From NCBI RefSeq assembly GCF_002968285.2, contig NZ_CP134400.1, positions 4,588,001 to 4,652,000 of the forward strand: 64,000 nt of DNA, read 5' to 3'. Source of the DNA: Mycobacterium sp. ITM-2016-00318. GTDB lineage: Bacteria > Actinomycetota > Actinomycetes > Mycobacteriales > Mycobacteriaceae. The position numbers and the translations under genes are program-made. Shown here in pieces: positions 53,106-61,553 of this stretch. The notes under the pieces were generated by a model. The model saw only the letters and a list, made by a program, of their open reading frames with translations. It was not told the origin of the DNA and searched no databases. The stretch's first letter is position 1. The number at the start of each line of letters is the position of its first letter.

Positions 53106-53182
53106 TGGCGACCCTGACGGGACTCGAACCCGCGACCTCCGCCGTGACAGGGCGGCGCGCTAACCAACTGCGCCACAGGGCC
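53106..53182 (-). tRNA. tRNA-Asp (GTC)
   Basis: Minus-strand cloverleaf: acceptor GGCCCTG / CAGGGTC, anticodon loop CTGTCAC (GTC), T-arm GCGGG TTCGAGT CCCGT, discriminator G. CCA appears to be encoded (53106-53108). Confidence 0.95.
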
Positions 53183-53221
53183 TTGCTTCCTACATCCTGC
53201 TCCGCGTTTCCGCGCAGCGTG

Positions 53222-53294
53222 TACCCCCTACGGGATTCGAACCCGCGCTACCGCCTTGAAAGGGCGGCGTCCTAGGCCGCTAGACGAAGGGGGC
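53222..53294 (-). tRNA. tRNA-Glu (TTC)
   Basis: Minus-strand cloverleaf: acceptor GCCCCCT / AGGGGGT, anticodon loop CTTTCAA (TTC), T-arm GCGGG TTCGAAT CCCGT, discriminator A. Confidence 0.95.
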
Positions 53295-53416
53295 CTGCCG
53301 AATCTCTCCGGGGTACTCGCAACGTCGATGACGCTGGGAGCCTCGATAGCTTAGGTTACCGGGACCCGAATCCTCAAACGAACTTCCGTCGGCCACCCAG
53401 TATCCTTACCCATCGC

Positions 53417-53489
53417 GCCCCTATAGCTCAGTTGGTAGAGCTACGGACTTTTAATCCGCAGGTCCCAGGTTCGAGCCCTGGTGGGGGCA
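53417..53489 (+). tRNA. tRNA-Lys (TTT)
   Basis: Plus-strand cloverleaf: acceptor GCCCCTA / TGGGGGC, anticodon loop CTTTTAA (TTT), T-arm CCAGG TTCGAGC CCTGG, discriminator A. It is divergent from the other three tRNA genes. Confidence 0.95.
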
Positions 53490-53550
53490 CGGAGTAACAG
53501 CAGGATTATGTTGGGCTCTGGGCTCTCGCGTCCGTAACCGCGACGGCACC

Positions 53551-53691
53551 GTGACCACCCAGGAGGTCGGAGTCTCCTATTGCACCGAGGGCCGCATGCA
53601 GCTGGTCCAGGACCGCAAGCGGCTTGCCGGAGTGAAGGCACGTTTGGAGCGGGAGCGGGCTGTTCGTGACGACCTCTTCGGAGATCGCTGA
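53551..53691 (+). pseudogene. C-terminal fragment of an unknown gene after tRNA-Lys
   Basis: The frame is open from the tRNA-Lys edge to TGA 53689-53691 but has no good start; the first GTG is at 53551. The fragment reads QEVGVSYCTEGRMQLVQDRK and ends in ERAVRDDLFGDR. It has coding-like codon use and no recognised family. A headless gene next to a tRNA 3' end suggests the remains of an integrated element or a deletion. The rest up to IS copy 2 (53692-53791) shows nothing. Confidence 0.4.
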
Positions 53692-53791
53692 TGACTTACT
53701 CACCTCGGGAAACGGCCTCCAGGGCCGCCCACGCTCCGGATATGGCGGGCCCTAGGGATCGTCGCGCCTGCACCTACCTGTCGGCGACTAG

Positions 53792-55556
53792 GAGACTGCT
53801 GAATTAGTGGCGTTGGGGCGGGGCGCCTCGAGCCGTCGTGCGGCGGTGTGAAGTCAGACCCGTGGGTCGACAGAAGAGGTCGCCCCGCCGAAATCGAGCG
53901 TGACACTGGATCTCGCGGTCGGCAAGGCCGGAATCCAACTGTGTTAGGCGATAGCCCAGGTAGTTCCGGTGTGAGTCAGGCCCAGTGAGATGAGGCGACG
54001 CAGGTTGAGTGCGGCGCTGCGGTGGTGCAGCCAGTGGTCGTTGCGGGTGACGCCGCGGTAGCGGACTCTGCGGTTGTTGCGGGTGAGCCAGGCGATGGAG
54101 CGTTCGACCATGGGCCGATGCTGGCGGTACTCGGCTTGCCACTCGGGGTCGCGTGCTCGACTGCGGGCTGCGCGCTGCAGCGGTTCGTACTCACTGAGGG
54201 TGAGTTTGCGTCCGTTAACCGCGGTAGTGCATTGAGACGCTAAAGGGCATGAGCGGCAACGTGTTGTGAAACCGACTCCGCCGCTGGGCGGAATCGGCAG
54301 CGTGTGGTTGGCCGGGCAGGTGACGGTGCGGGCGTCGAAATCGATGGTGAAGTCATCGGTGGTGAATCCGCCGGGTACCGGGGAGCGCAGGGGTATCGGT
54401 TTGATGATCGTGGTGTGCTTGGCCTCGGCGAGCGCAGCGCGAGTCGCACCGGTGCCGTAGGCCGAATCGCCGAGCACTCGCACCGGGCTCGGCTCGTCCT
54501 CCAGGAGGGCCAACCCGATGACGGCTTCGTGGTTGTCAGATCCGCTGGCTTTGGTCAGCGCGCAGTCGGTGATGATCCCGGTGTCGGGTTCGATCGCGAG
54601 GTGGGCTTTGAACCCGTCCTGACGGCGGTGCACCGTCTTATGGGCGTGGCGGCTGTCGGGATCCACAGTGGAGATCACCCGATCCGGGGCGACCTTCTGC
54701 GCGATACGCCAGTGCCCGTCGGTGCCATCGGAGCCCTCGACCGGTTCGACGTCCTGGCCGGCGATCAGCGCCAACAACGCCACCGCCTCAGCAGCCCGAG
54801 GATCGAGTTCGTGCTCGGGTAGATGCCCGAGCACTCGATGAGCATCACTGACCAGGCCATCTACCAATGCGTCACGGGCGGCCTTGTCGTTCCAGGCAAT
54901 CGCGGGCTTGCCCGGGTCGTCGTAATCGTGAGCAGTGCAGTGCTGTTCGATCACCGCTGCGGCGGCGGGAACCTCGCGGCGGACCCGCCGGATCGCGGCG
55001 ATCAACTGAGTCACGGTGTCCTGAGTAGCCACCGCATCATCGAGGACGGTGGAATCCAACGCCCGCCGCGTCTTCTTGGCCAACACGCCGGTCTCGGTGA
55101 CGACGGCTTTGACCGCCTCAAAGATTCGGTTCGGCCGAGCTGAGGCCGCCAGTCGGCGCCGCCAGTAGGTCAACGTCGTGGAGTGAAACGCCGGTGCGGT
55201 GATCGGCAATCCGCAGGCCGCCTTCCACCGCAGGTCAAAGGTGACCGCGTCGACGGTCTCGTTATCCGACAGGCCGTGCAGCGCCTGCAGGGTGATCACG
55301 CTGGCCATCACCTCAGCCGGAACACTGGGCCGACCCCGCCGCGAGGGAAACAGATCGGCGAACATCTCCTCAGGAAACAACTCACTCCGATGTGCGGACA
55401 GGAACGCAAACACACTGTCGGACTTCAGAAGATGCCCGGCCACCGACTCGGCATCCAACAACTCTCGCTGATCATCAGATCGACCCTGCACCATCTAATG
55501 ATCCCGAAAACCCCAGCACAAGCACCCCCGCCACGCCGCAATAATTCAGCAGTCTC
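53792..55556 (-). mobile_element. IS1182-type insertion sequence, copy 2
   Basis: 1765-bp element identical in length to copy 1 and in reverse orientation, with the same GAGACTGCTGAATTA terminal repeats (53792-53806 and 55542-55556). Flanked by CTAG at 53788-53791 and 55557-55560. On the right it abuts the stop codon of the beta-propeller remnant. Confidence 0.95.
53944..55494 (-). CDS. IS1182-family transposase (copy 2)
   Basis: 516-aa transposase with the same sequence as that of copy 1, on the opposite strand. All catalytic motifs (ALDSTVLDD, LGDSAYG, MVERSIAWLTR) and the Cys-rich segment are intact. Confidence 0.95.
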   Translation of the reverse strand: MVQGRSDDQRELLDAESVAGHLLKSDSVFAFLSAHRSELFPEEMFADLFPSRRGRPSVPAEVMASVITLQALHGLSDNETVDAVTFDLRWKAACGLPITAPAFHSTTLTYWRRRLAASARPNRIFEAVKAVVTETGVLAKKTRRALDSTVLDDAVATQDTVTQLIAAIRRVRREVPAAAAVIEQHCTAHDYDDPGKPAIAWNDKAARDALVDGLVSDAHRVLGHLPEHELDPRAAEAVALLALIAGQDVEPVEGSDGTDGHWRIAQKVAPDRVISTVDPDSRHAHKTVHRRQDGFKAHLAIEPDTGIITDCALTKASGSDNHEAVIGLALLEDEPSPVRVLGDSAYGTGATRAALAEAKHTTIIKPIPLRSPVPGGFTTDDFTIDFDARTVTCPANHTLPIPPSGGVGFTTRCRSCPLASQCTTAVNGRKLTLSEYEPLQRAARSRARDPEWQAEYRQHRPMVERSIAWLTRNNRRVRYRGVTRNDHWLHHRSAALNLRRLISLGLTHTGTTWAIA

Positions 55557-56698
55557 CTAGGGCGCAGGCTTCACGATCTTGAAGACCGTCAATCGGGTGG
55601 TGCCGTCGCCGGGGAAGATACTTGCAACGTTTATGGCGCGGGTGCCGTTAGCACTCACCACCGAGTACTGAGGGTCCTCCATGTAGGGCGACGCTGAGCC
55701 GATTTGCTTGCCCGTGGTCGGGTCGACCTCCGTCACCCACAAACCGTAGTTGCCCGTGCCCGTGTCGTAGACGCGTGTGGTGATCAGTGCGCGGGTGCCA
55801 TCAGCGTTCAACCGCGGCGAGCCGATTTGTTCGGCATTGAAGGTGAGTGTGTCACCAATCTGGACGCCGTTGGTGGTGTCGATTACCGCGACCCGGGTGG
55901 TGTAAACGCCGGTCTGTGCGGCGTAGCTGCGAGTGGTGATCAGAACGCGGCTACCGTCTGCGTCTAACGGCAGGGAGGCAGATGGTTCGCCCGTGACTAT
56001 GACGGCGTTACCAATCTGGCTGCCGGTGGTGGTGTCGACCACGGCCACCCGGGTGACGTTGTCGACGATGGCCGGGTTGTATGTCGCTGTCGCGACCACG
56101 GCGCGCTTGTTTATGGTAGTAGTCACCAGCGGTTGTGAGTTAGAGCTGTAGCCAGGGACAGTGATCGCAAGCGTTTCGCCAATTTGAGCGCCGGTCGCGT
56201 TGTCGAGAACCGCCACGTTCGTGGTGGTGCTAATCCAGCTGGGGTGTCGGGGACGTAAGCAGTCACCACAGTGCGACTGCCGTCAGAGCTCAACTGCGGA
56301 TAGCCTTCTCCGAGCACCTCGAGCGTTCTGCCGATTTGGCTGCCCGTGGTGAGGTCGATGACCGCCACCTGGGTGGACGTGATCGATCCCCCGCTATTGG
56401 CGGCGTGGGTGGTAAGCAGGATGCGATTACCGTTGGCGTCCAACAGCGGCTTTGCCCTTGAGAGCTCGCCGGCAAGGGGAATGGTGCTGCCGATCTGTTT
56501 GCCGGTGGTGGTGTCGATCACCACCGCCCGACTGGTGTAGGGCGTGCCGAAGGTGCTGTCGGTGAGCACCGCACGGGAGCCGTCGGCGTTCAGCACCGGA
56601 AGGCCGCTGTACCCGTTGTCGAGGTCGAGGGTGAGGGTGCTGCCGGTCTGGGTGCCGGTGCGGAAGACGGTGGTTGCAGTGGATATCACGAACACGCG
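55557..56698 (-). pseudogene. Truncated, frameshifted beta-propeller-type gene
   Basis: Remnant of a second protein like the 56699 gene. It starts mid-repeat right after that gene's TAG and in the same frame (RVFVISTATTVFRTGTQTGS). It runs through about seven repeats of the type LNADGSRAVLT...VIDTTTGKQIGS and ends KIVKPAP at a TAG that is part of the CTAG bordering IS copy 2. A frameshift lies near 56241 in a run of four G (+ strand): one frame gives YVPDTP, the other resumes SWISTTTNVAVLDN. No start or signal peptide is left. Confidence 0.75.
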
Positions 56699-59600
56699 CT
56701 AAGCGATCTGGAGCACCGACACCCGGGTAGTAGTGGAGGTGGGCGTGGTGGTGATCACGGCCCGGGTGCCATCGGCGCTCAACCATGGAGAGCCTCTTAG
56801 TCCGCCTGTGAGGGTGATCGTGGTGCCGGCTTGGGTGCCTGTTGCGGTGTTGATCACCGCCACCTGGGCGCCGGTGGGGCCGTCGGTCGTGACCAGGGCG
56901 CGCGTGCCGTTGGCGCTCAGTAGTGAATAGCCGTAGCCGGTGAGGGCGAGGGTAGAGCCGACCTGCATGCCGGTGGTGGTGTCGATCACTGCCACTCGCG
57001 TAGTGCTGGTGCCGGTGACCCAGTCGTCGCTGGTTGCGCTGATTACGGCGCGGGTACCGTCGGCGGTCACAAGCGGCGGTCCCGATGCTTGGTAGCCGGT
57101 GAGGGTGACGGTGTTGCCGGTCTGAGCGCCGGTGGAGGTGTTGATCACCCTCACCTGGGTGGTGGAGGTGCTCGTGCGCCCGTCGTAAACCACGCTGACG
57201 ATCAGGGCGCGGCTGCCGTTAGGGCTCAAGAACATTGAAGCAGATGGTGCGGGTTGGCCGGGGAGAGTGAGGGGAGCGAAGACTTGAGTGCCGGTGCTGG
57301 TGTCTATTACTGCCACCTGGGCGGTGTCGATGTTGTTGGCGTCCCTGAAATAGGTAGTGATCAGGGCACGGGTACCGTCGGCGCTCAACACCGGTGTGCC
57401 CGATACGGAGCCGGTGAGGGTGAGTGTGGTACCGGTCTGGACGCCGGTGATGGTGTTGAACTCTGCCACCCGAGTGGTGAATCCGGTACTTGAGTCCCCC
57501 TCGGTGGTGGTGATCAGGACGCGGCTGGCATCTGCGCTCATCAGCCGCACGCCCGATGGGGAGCCGGCGAGCGTCAAGGTGCTGCCGGTCTGGGTGCCGG
57601 TGGTGGTGTTGATCATCGTCACTTGGGTGCCGTAGGTGCTGGTCGCCGAGTCGTAGGTCTGAGTGGTGATCAGAGCGCGGGTGCCGTCGGCACTTAACAG
57701 TGGAGTGCTGTAGCCGTTGAAGGTGAGGGTGGTGCCGGACTGGGCCCCGGTGGTGGTGTCAATCACCGCCATCCGGGTGGTAAATCCGGTGGTCTGCTCG
57801 ACGGTGGTGATGAGGGCACGGCTACCGTCGATGTTCAACGGTAACGCGTCTGATATGAGGCCCGGCAGCGTTTGGGTGGTGCCGATCTGTGCGCCGGTTG
57901 TGGTATTCATCACCGCTATCCGTGTGGCGTTTGTGTTGGTGACCGAGTCGTAGACGCTTGTGGTGATCATTGCGCGGCTGCCGTCGGCGCCGAACATTAG
58001 TGACCTCGATGCGGAGCCGGTGAGGGTGAGGACGGTGCCGGTCTGAGCACCGGTGGTGGTGTTGACAACCGCGACCCGGGTGCTGGTTCCGGTGGCGTCG
58101 GCGACGGAGGTGGTGACGACGGCGCGGGTGCCGTCGGCACTCAACACCGTCGAGACAGGGGAGCCGGTGAGCGTGACCGTGGTGCCGGTCTGGGTGCCTG
58201 TGGTGGTGTTGAACACCGCCACCCGGGTGGTATTGGTACTGGGCACGGAGGTGGTGACCACGGCGCGGGTGCCGTCGGCGCTCACCGCCGTCGGCGCGCC
58301 CGATGGATAGCCGGTGACGGTGGCACTGCCGATGACAGTCACGGTGCGTGCCGGCGTCACGGTGTTGGCTACGGTGACGGTCACAGACGACGTGGTGGTG
58401 TTGCCGGCGGCGTCGCGAGCTCGTGCGGTCAGCGTGTGGGTGCCGTTGGCGGCCGTGGTGGTGTTCCACGACACGTTGTAGGGCGCGACGGTATCCTCGG
58501 CGCCAAGCGCCACGCCGTCCACCAGGAACTGCACCCCGGCCACCGCGACGTTGTCGGAGGCGGTGGCGTTCAGGGTCACCGTGCCCGAGACGGTCGCGTT
58601 GGGGGCGGGTCCGGTGAGGCTCACGGTGGGTGTGATGTTGTCGACGGCGACGGTCACCAGCGACAGCGTCCGGACCTTGCGGTCGTAGGCGTCGGTGACG
58701 TAGATGTGGGTGCCGCTGACCGCGATGACGTGCCCGCCGGTCTCCGGGGTGTTCGGGTCGATGGCCACGGTGCGGACCACGGTGTTGGTTCTGGTGTCGA
58801 TCACCGAGATGGTGTCGTTGCCGTTGGCGACGTAGGCGACGCTGCCGTCGGGGCTGAGCGCCACCGAACTGGGCGAGGAACCCACGGGAATCGATTGGGT
58901 TCCAGGAACATTGGGGCCGGTGTCGATCACAGTGTGGGTGGCGGGGTTGATCACCGACACGGTGCCGCTGCCGTTATTGACCACATAGACTCGACTTCGG
59001 TCAGGGCTGATCGCCAACGCGCTGGGCGCGGACCCTACTCCGATGTCCATAGACGAGCTGAGGGGGTCGGCGTCAATCCGCTGGTAGGCGTTGGTGCTGG
59101 TGTTGATGCGGATCACAGACACCGTGTTGCTGCCGCGGTTGGCCACATACAGCGTGCCCTCGAGACTGGTTGGGGTGGGTGTTGATAGCGCCAGCGCGCT
59201 GGGCGAAGAACCCACCGAAATGGATTGGGTTCCAGAGAGGTTGGGGTTGGTGTCGACCAGCTTGTTGGTGGTGGTGTCGATCACCGACACCGTGTTACTG
59301 CCGCGGTTGGCCACGTAAAGCCGAGTGCCACTGAGCAGCAGGGCGCTGGGCGAGGAACCCACCGAAATGTCCTTCGAGAAGATGCTCGGGTTGGTGTCGA
59401 TCAGCTTGTAGGTGTCGGTATTGATCACCGACACCGTGCCGCTGCCGGTGTTGGCCACATACAGTCGCTTGCCATCAGCGCTCAGCGCCAGGGCGCTGGG
59501 CGAGGAACCCACCGAAATGTCGGTGGAGAAGATGCTGCTATTGGCGTCGATGCGTTGGCCGGTGGTGGCGTTGATTACCGACACGGTGTTGCTGCCGGTG

Positions 59601-61063
59601 TTGGCGACATACATCCGGGAGTCACCGGGTGCGGTGCTGATCACTACCGCCGAGGGGCTGCTGCCCACCGCAATCGGTGTCTTGGTTTCAAACTGGGTCG
59701 GCGAGACATAAACCGATACCGGTGCGGTAGTGGTGGTCTGGCCGTCGCTAACCGCGACGGTGAAACTGTCGGTGTCGGCCAAGGCAGTCGCCCCGGCGGC
59801 CAGCCGGGCAGCATGGGTAGGAGTGTAGGTATAGGCGCCGGTCGCCGGGTTGATCGTGACGGTGCCCTTAGCCGTGGCCCACTGCGACGGGCCCACTGTG
59901 GGCGCACCGGTCACGGTGTAGGTCAACGGGTTGTTGTCGGCATCGGCGGCGATCACCGTGCCGGTCACCAGCCCGGTCACCGCATCGGGGATACCGACGG
60001 GCTGGGCGGCAACACTCGGCGCCGAATTCGTCGCCGCCGTCGTCATCGTCATCGTCGTGGCCTCGGCGGCGATCGCGAAGCGCTGCTCGCTGGTGCTCGT
60101 GTCGACGCTTAGGCTGGTCAGCGTCGAGCTCACGGGTAGTAGGCTTCGGGTTTCCCCGTCCACCGGCTGCCGGAACTGGCGGGGACGAGTGCCCACGGCC
60201 GCCAGTGCCAACCCCAGCGGCGAGTTGACAGGTGTCAGCGGACCCAAGCCTGCCGAGGCCAGCACGCCCAACACAATCCCGCTCACGCGTGGGCGCGTTG
60301 GTTCCTCGGGGGCAGCCGAGATAGCTTGGCGGACAAGCGGTCCGGTCGGCGGCGCCGAGAAGGTGCTCGTGATCGCCGTCAACGCATTGACGGCCTGCCG
60401 TGCGGCCCGTTGGTCTACCGCGACATCGACGACCGTGCCGGCACGCGCTAACGGTTCCGGCCGTGACGGTGTCGCGTCCGCCGTAGCCGTGACCCTGTTG
60501 GCATCCAGGCGCGGGGCGCCGGTCGGCTCCTCCACCGGCCGCTGGCCCTTATCCGAGCCGCCCCTCGGGCGCTCCACGGGTGCCTTAGCGGCGGCCGGCG
60601 CCTGGTCCGTGGCCGTCGAGTCCGCGACGGGTTTGGGAGCGGCCGCGTAATCTGTCGTCGGCTCCGCGACCACATCAACCGTTGCCGGGGCCTGGCTGCT
60701 CGACTCCTCCGGCGAGCGCTTGCCACCACCGGTGGCCAGCACCTCGCCCGGCGGCGCCTGGCGCACCGAGGCGTCCGTCGACTCCGAGGCGTCTGACTTG
60801 GGCGCGTTCACCGCGCCAGACCCCCTTGCGGAGGCCTTAGCGGAGCCCGCGGCGATCGATGTGCCCGTGGTGTCAGTGGCGGTCGGGGTGCCCTCGGATT
60901 CGGCGGGTCCACCGGCAGCGCCCGCCGCGCCGGTGCTCCCCCCCGAAGTCACCGACCCGGTATCGTCGGCCCACACCACCCCCGGCGTTGTCGCGACCGC
61001 CAAGCCCACCCCCAACGCGACCGCTAATCCGCCGACACGACCGATATATATCGCGTTGCTCAT
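56699..61063 (-). CDS. Giant exported beta-propeller / Ig-like repeat protein
   Basis: 1454-aa secreted protein. Signal peptide with cleavage near residue 32 (ATTPGVVWA-DD); Ala/Pro/Ser-rich stretch to about 340; VCBS/cadherin-like domain about 347-453 (GTVTINPATGAYTYTPTHAA); seven-fold-like YVTN propeller about 460-800 with repeats such as VGSSPSALALSADGKRLYVA; bacterial Ig-like domain about 808-898 (VSLTGPAPNATVSGTVTLNA); then eleven Thr-rich repeats of about 48 residues with LSADGTRAVVTT...VINTTTGTQTGTT, possibly a second propeller. Role in adhesion or envelope binding is inference. ATG 61063 has AGAGGAA upstream. Dyad copy C is 107 nt upstream. Confidence 0.85.
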   Translation of the reverse strand: MSNAIYIGRVGGLAVALGVGLAVATTPGVVWADDTGSVTSGGSTGAAGAAGGPAESEGTPTATDTTGTSIAAGSAKASARGSGAVNAPKSDASESTDASVRQAPPGEVLATGGGKRSPEESSSQAPATVDVVAEPTTDYAAAPKPVADSTATDQAPAAAKAPVERPRGGSDKGQRPVEEPTGAPRLDANRVTATADATPSRPEPLARAGTVVDVAVDQRAARQAVNALTAITSTFSAPPTGPLVRQAISAAPEEPTRPRVSGIVLGVLASAGLGPLTPVNSPLGLALAAVGTRPRQFRQPVDGETRSLLPVSSTLTSLSVDTSTSEQRFAIAAEATTMTMTTAATNSAPSVAAQPVGIPDAVTGLVTGTVIAADADNNPLTYTVTGAPTVGPSQWATAKGTVTINPATGAYTYTPTHAARLAAGATALADTDSFTVAVSDGQTTTTAPVSVYVSPTQFETKTPIAVGSSPSAVVISTAPGDSRMYVANTGSNTVSVINATTGQRIDANSSIFSTDISVGSSPSALALSADGKRLYVANTGSGTVSVINTDTYKLIDTNPSIFSKDISVGSSPSALLLSGTRLYVANRGSNTVSVIDTTTNKLVDTNPNLSGTQSISVGSSPSALALSTPTPTSLEGTLYVANRGSNTVSVIRINTSTNAYQRIDADPLSSSMDIGVGSAPSALAISPDRSRVYVVNNGSGTVSVINPATHTVIDTGPNVPGTQSIPVGSSPSSVALSPDGSVAYVANGNDTISVIDTRTNTVVRTVAIDPNTPETGGHVIAVSGTHIYVTDAYDRKVRTLSLVTVAVDNITPTVSLTGPAPNATVSGTVTLNATASDNVAVAGVQFLVDGVALGAEDTVAPYNVSWNTTTAANGTHTLTARARDAAGNTTTSSVTVTVANTVTPARTVTVIGSATVTGYPSGAPTAVSADGTRAVVTTSVPSTNTTRVAVFNTTTGTQTGTTVTLTGSPVSTVLSADGTRAVVTTSVADATGTSTRVAVVNTTTGAQTGTVLTLTGSASRSLMFGADGSRAMITTSVYDSVTNTNATRIAVMNTTTGAQIGTTQTLPGLISDALPLNIDGSRALITTVEQTTGFTTRMAVIDTTTGAQSGTTLTFNGYSTPLLSADGTRALITTQTYDSATSTYGTQVTMINTTTGTQTGSTLTLAGSPSGVRLMSADASRVLITTTEGDSSTGFTTRVAEFNTITGVQTGTTLTLTGSVSGTPVLSADGTRALITTYFRDANNIDTAQVAVIDTSTGTQVFAPLTLPGQPAPSASMFLSPNGSRALIVSVVYDGRTSTSTTQVRVINTSTGAQTGNTVTLTGYQASGPPLVTADGTRAVISATSDDWVTGTSTTRVAVIDTTTGMQVGSTLALTGYGYSLLSANGTRALVTTDGPTGAQVAVINTATGTQAGTTITLTGGLRGSPWLSADGTRAVITTTPTSTTTRVSVLQIA

Positions 61064-61553
61064 GGTCGTTCCTCTCGCGAGCCGCTACGACGGTCGGCGG
61101 CCACGGCGTGGTACACCCGTTCGACGTTGCTCTCTGTGATAGGAATCCTGACTCGCGTTCCGTGGCACGGGCTCAGTAGTGCCCTACTGCATTCGCCCGA
61201 CTTGTCGCGGTACTACTCAAGAATTTTGAGCTGCCGCTTGCTCTCTCCCACACGGCAACGGTCGCGCGTCGTGCGCAGTGAAGACGCTTGTCAGATTGCC
61301 TTCACTGCTGAATCGGCCCGCCATCAGGAGAGAGGATGGGCAGAATTTTCAAACGGACCGCCCTGTGCGGGGCCTCGCATCCAACGGGGTGGGGGCACCT
61401 CCGATCTTCAGCCGCACATCGAAGGCGACAACTCTCTGGTGGCCGTAATGATGGCGTGGCTCGTGCTGCGCCGTGCGCGCGGGGACCTGAAGCCAAATCC
61501 ACGGCTGGATGACGATCGAAGCCAGATGCGAATAGAGGTGCCGACCGTCCGCA
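61064..61553. other. 490-nt gap upstream of the beta-propeller gene
   Basis: Holds dyad copy C at 61171-61190 and the promoter region of the beta-propeller gene. No convincing ORF or RNA is seen in 61191-61553. Confidence 0.6.
61171..61190 (-). promoter_or_regulatory. Shared dyad, copy C
   Basis: Plus-strand sequence GCTCAGTAGTGCCCTACTGC, 107 nt upstream of ATG 61063. Differs from copy A at three of 20 positions; arms CAGTAG / CTACTG kept. Confidence 0.65.

Noticed and set aside
53506..53703. 65-codon minus-strand ORF after tRNA-Lys
   Set aside because: The opposite strand has the more protein-like charged reading; no start signals seen.
45129..55556. Composite transposon carrying cargo
   Set aside because: The enclosed genes include four tRNA genes and a chromosomal methyltransferase, and the outer flanks are not matched target duplications distinct from CTAG. 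Two independent insertions explain it better.
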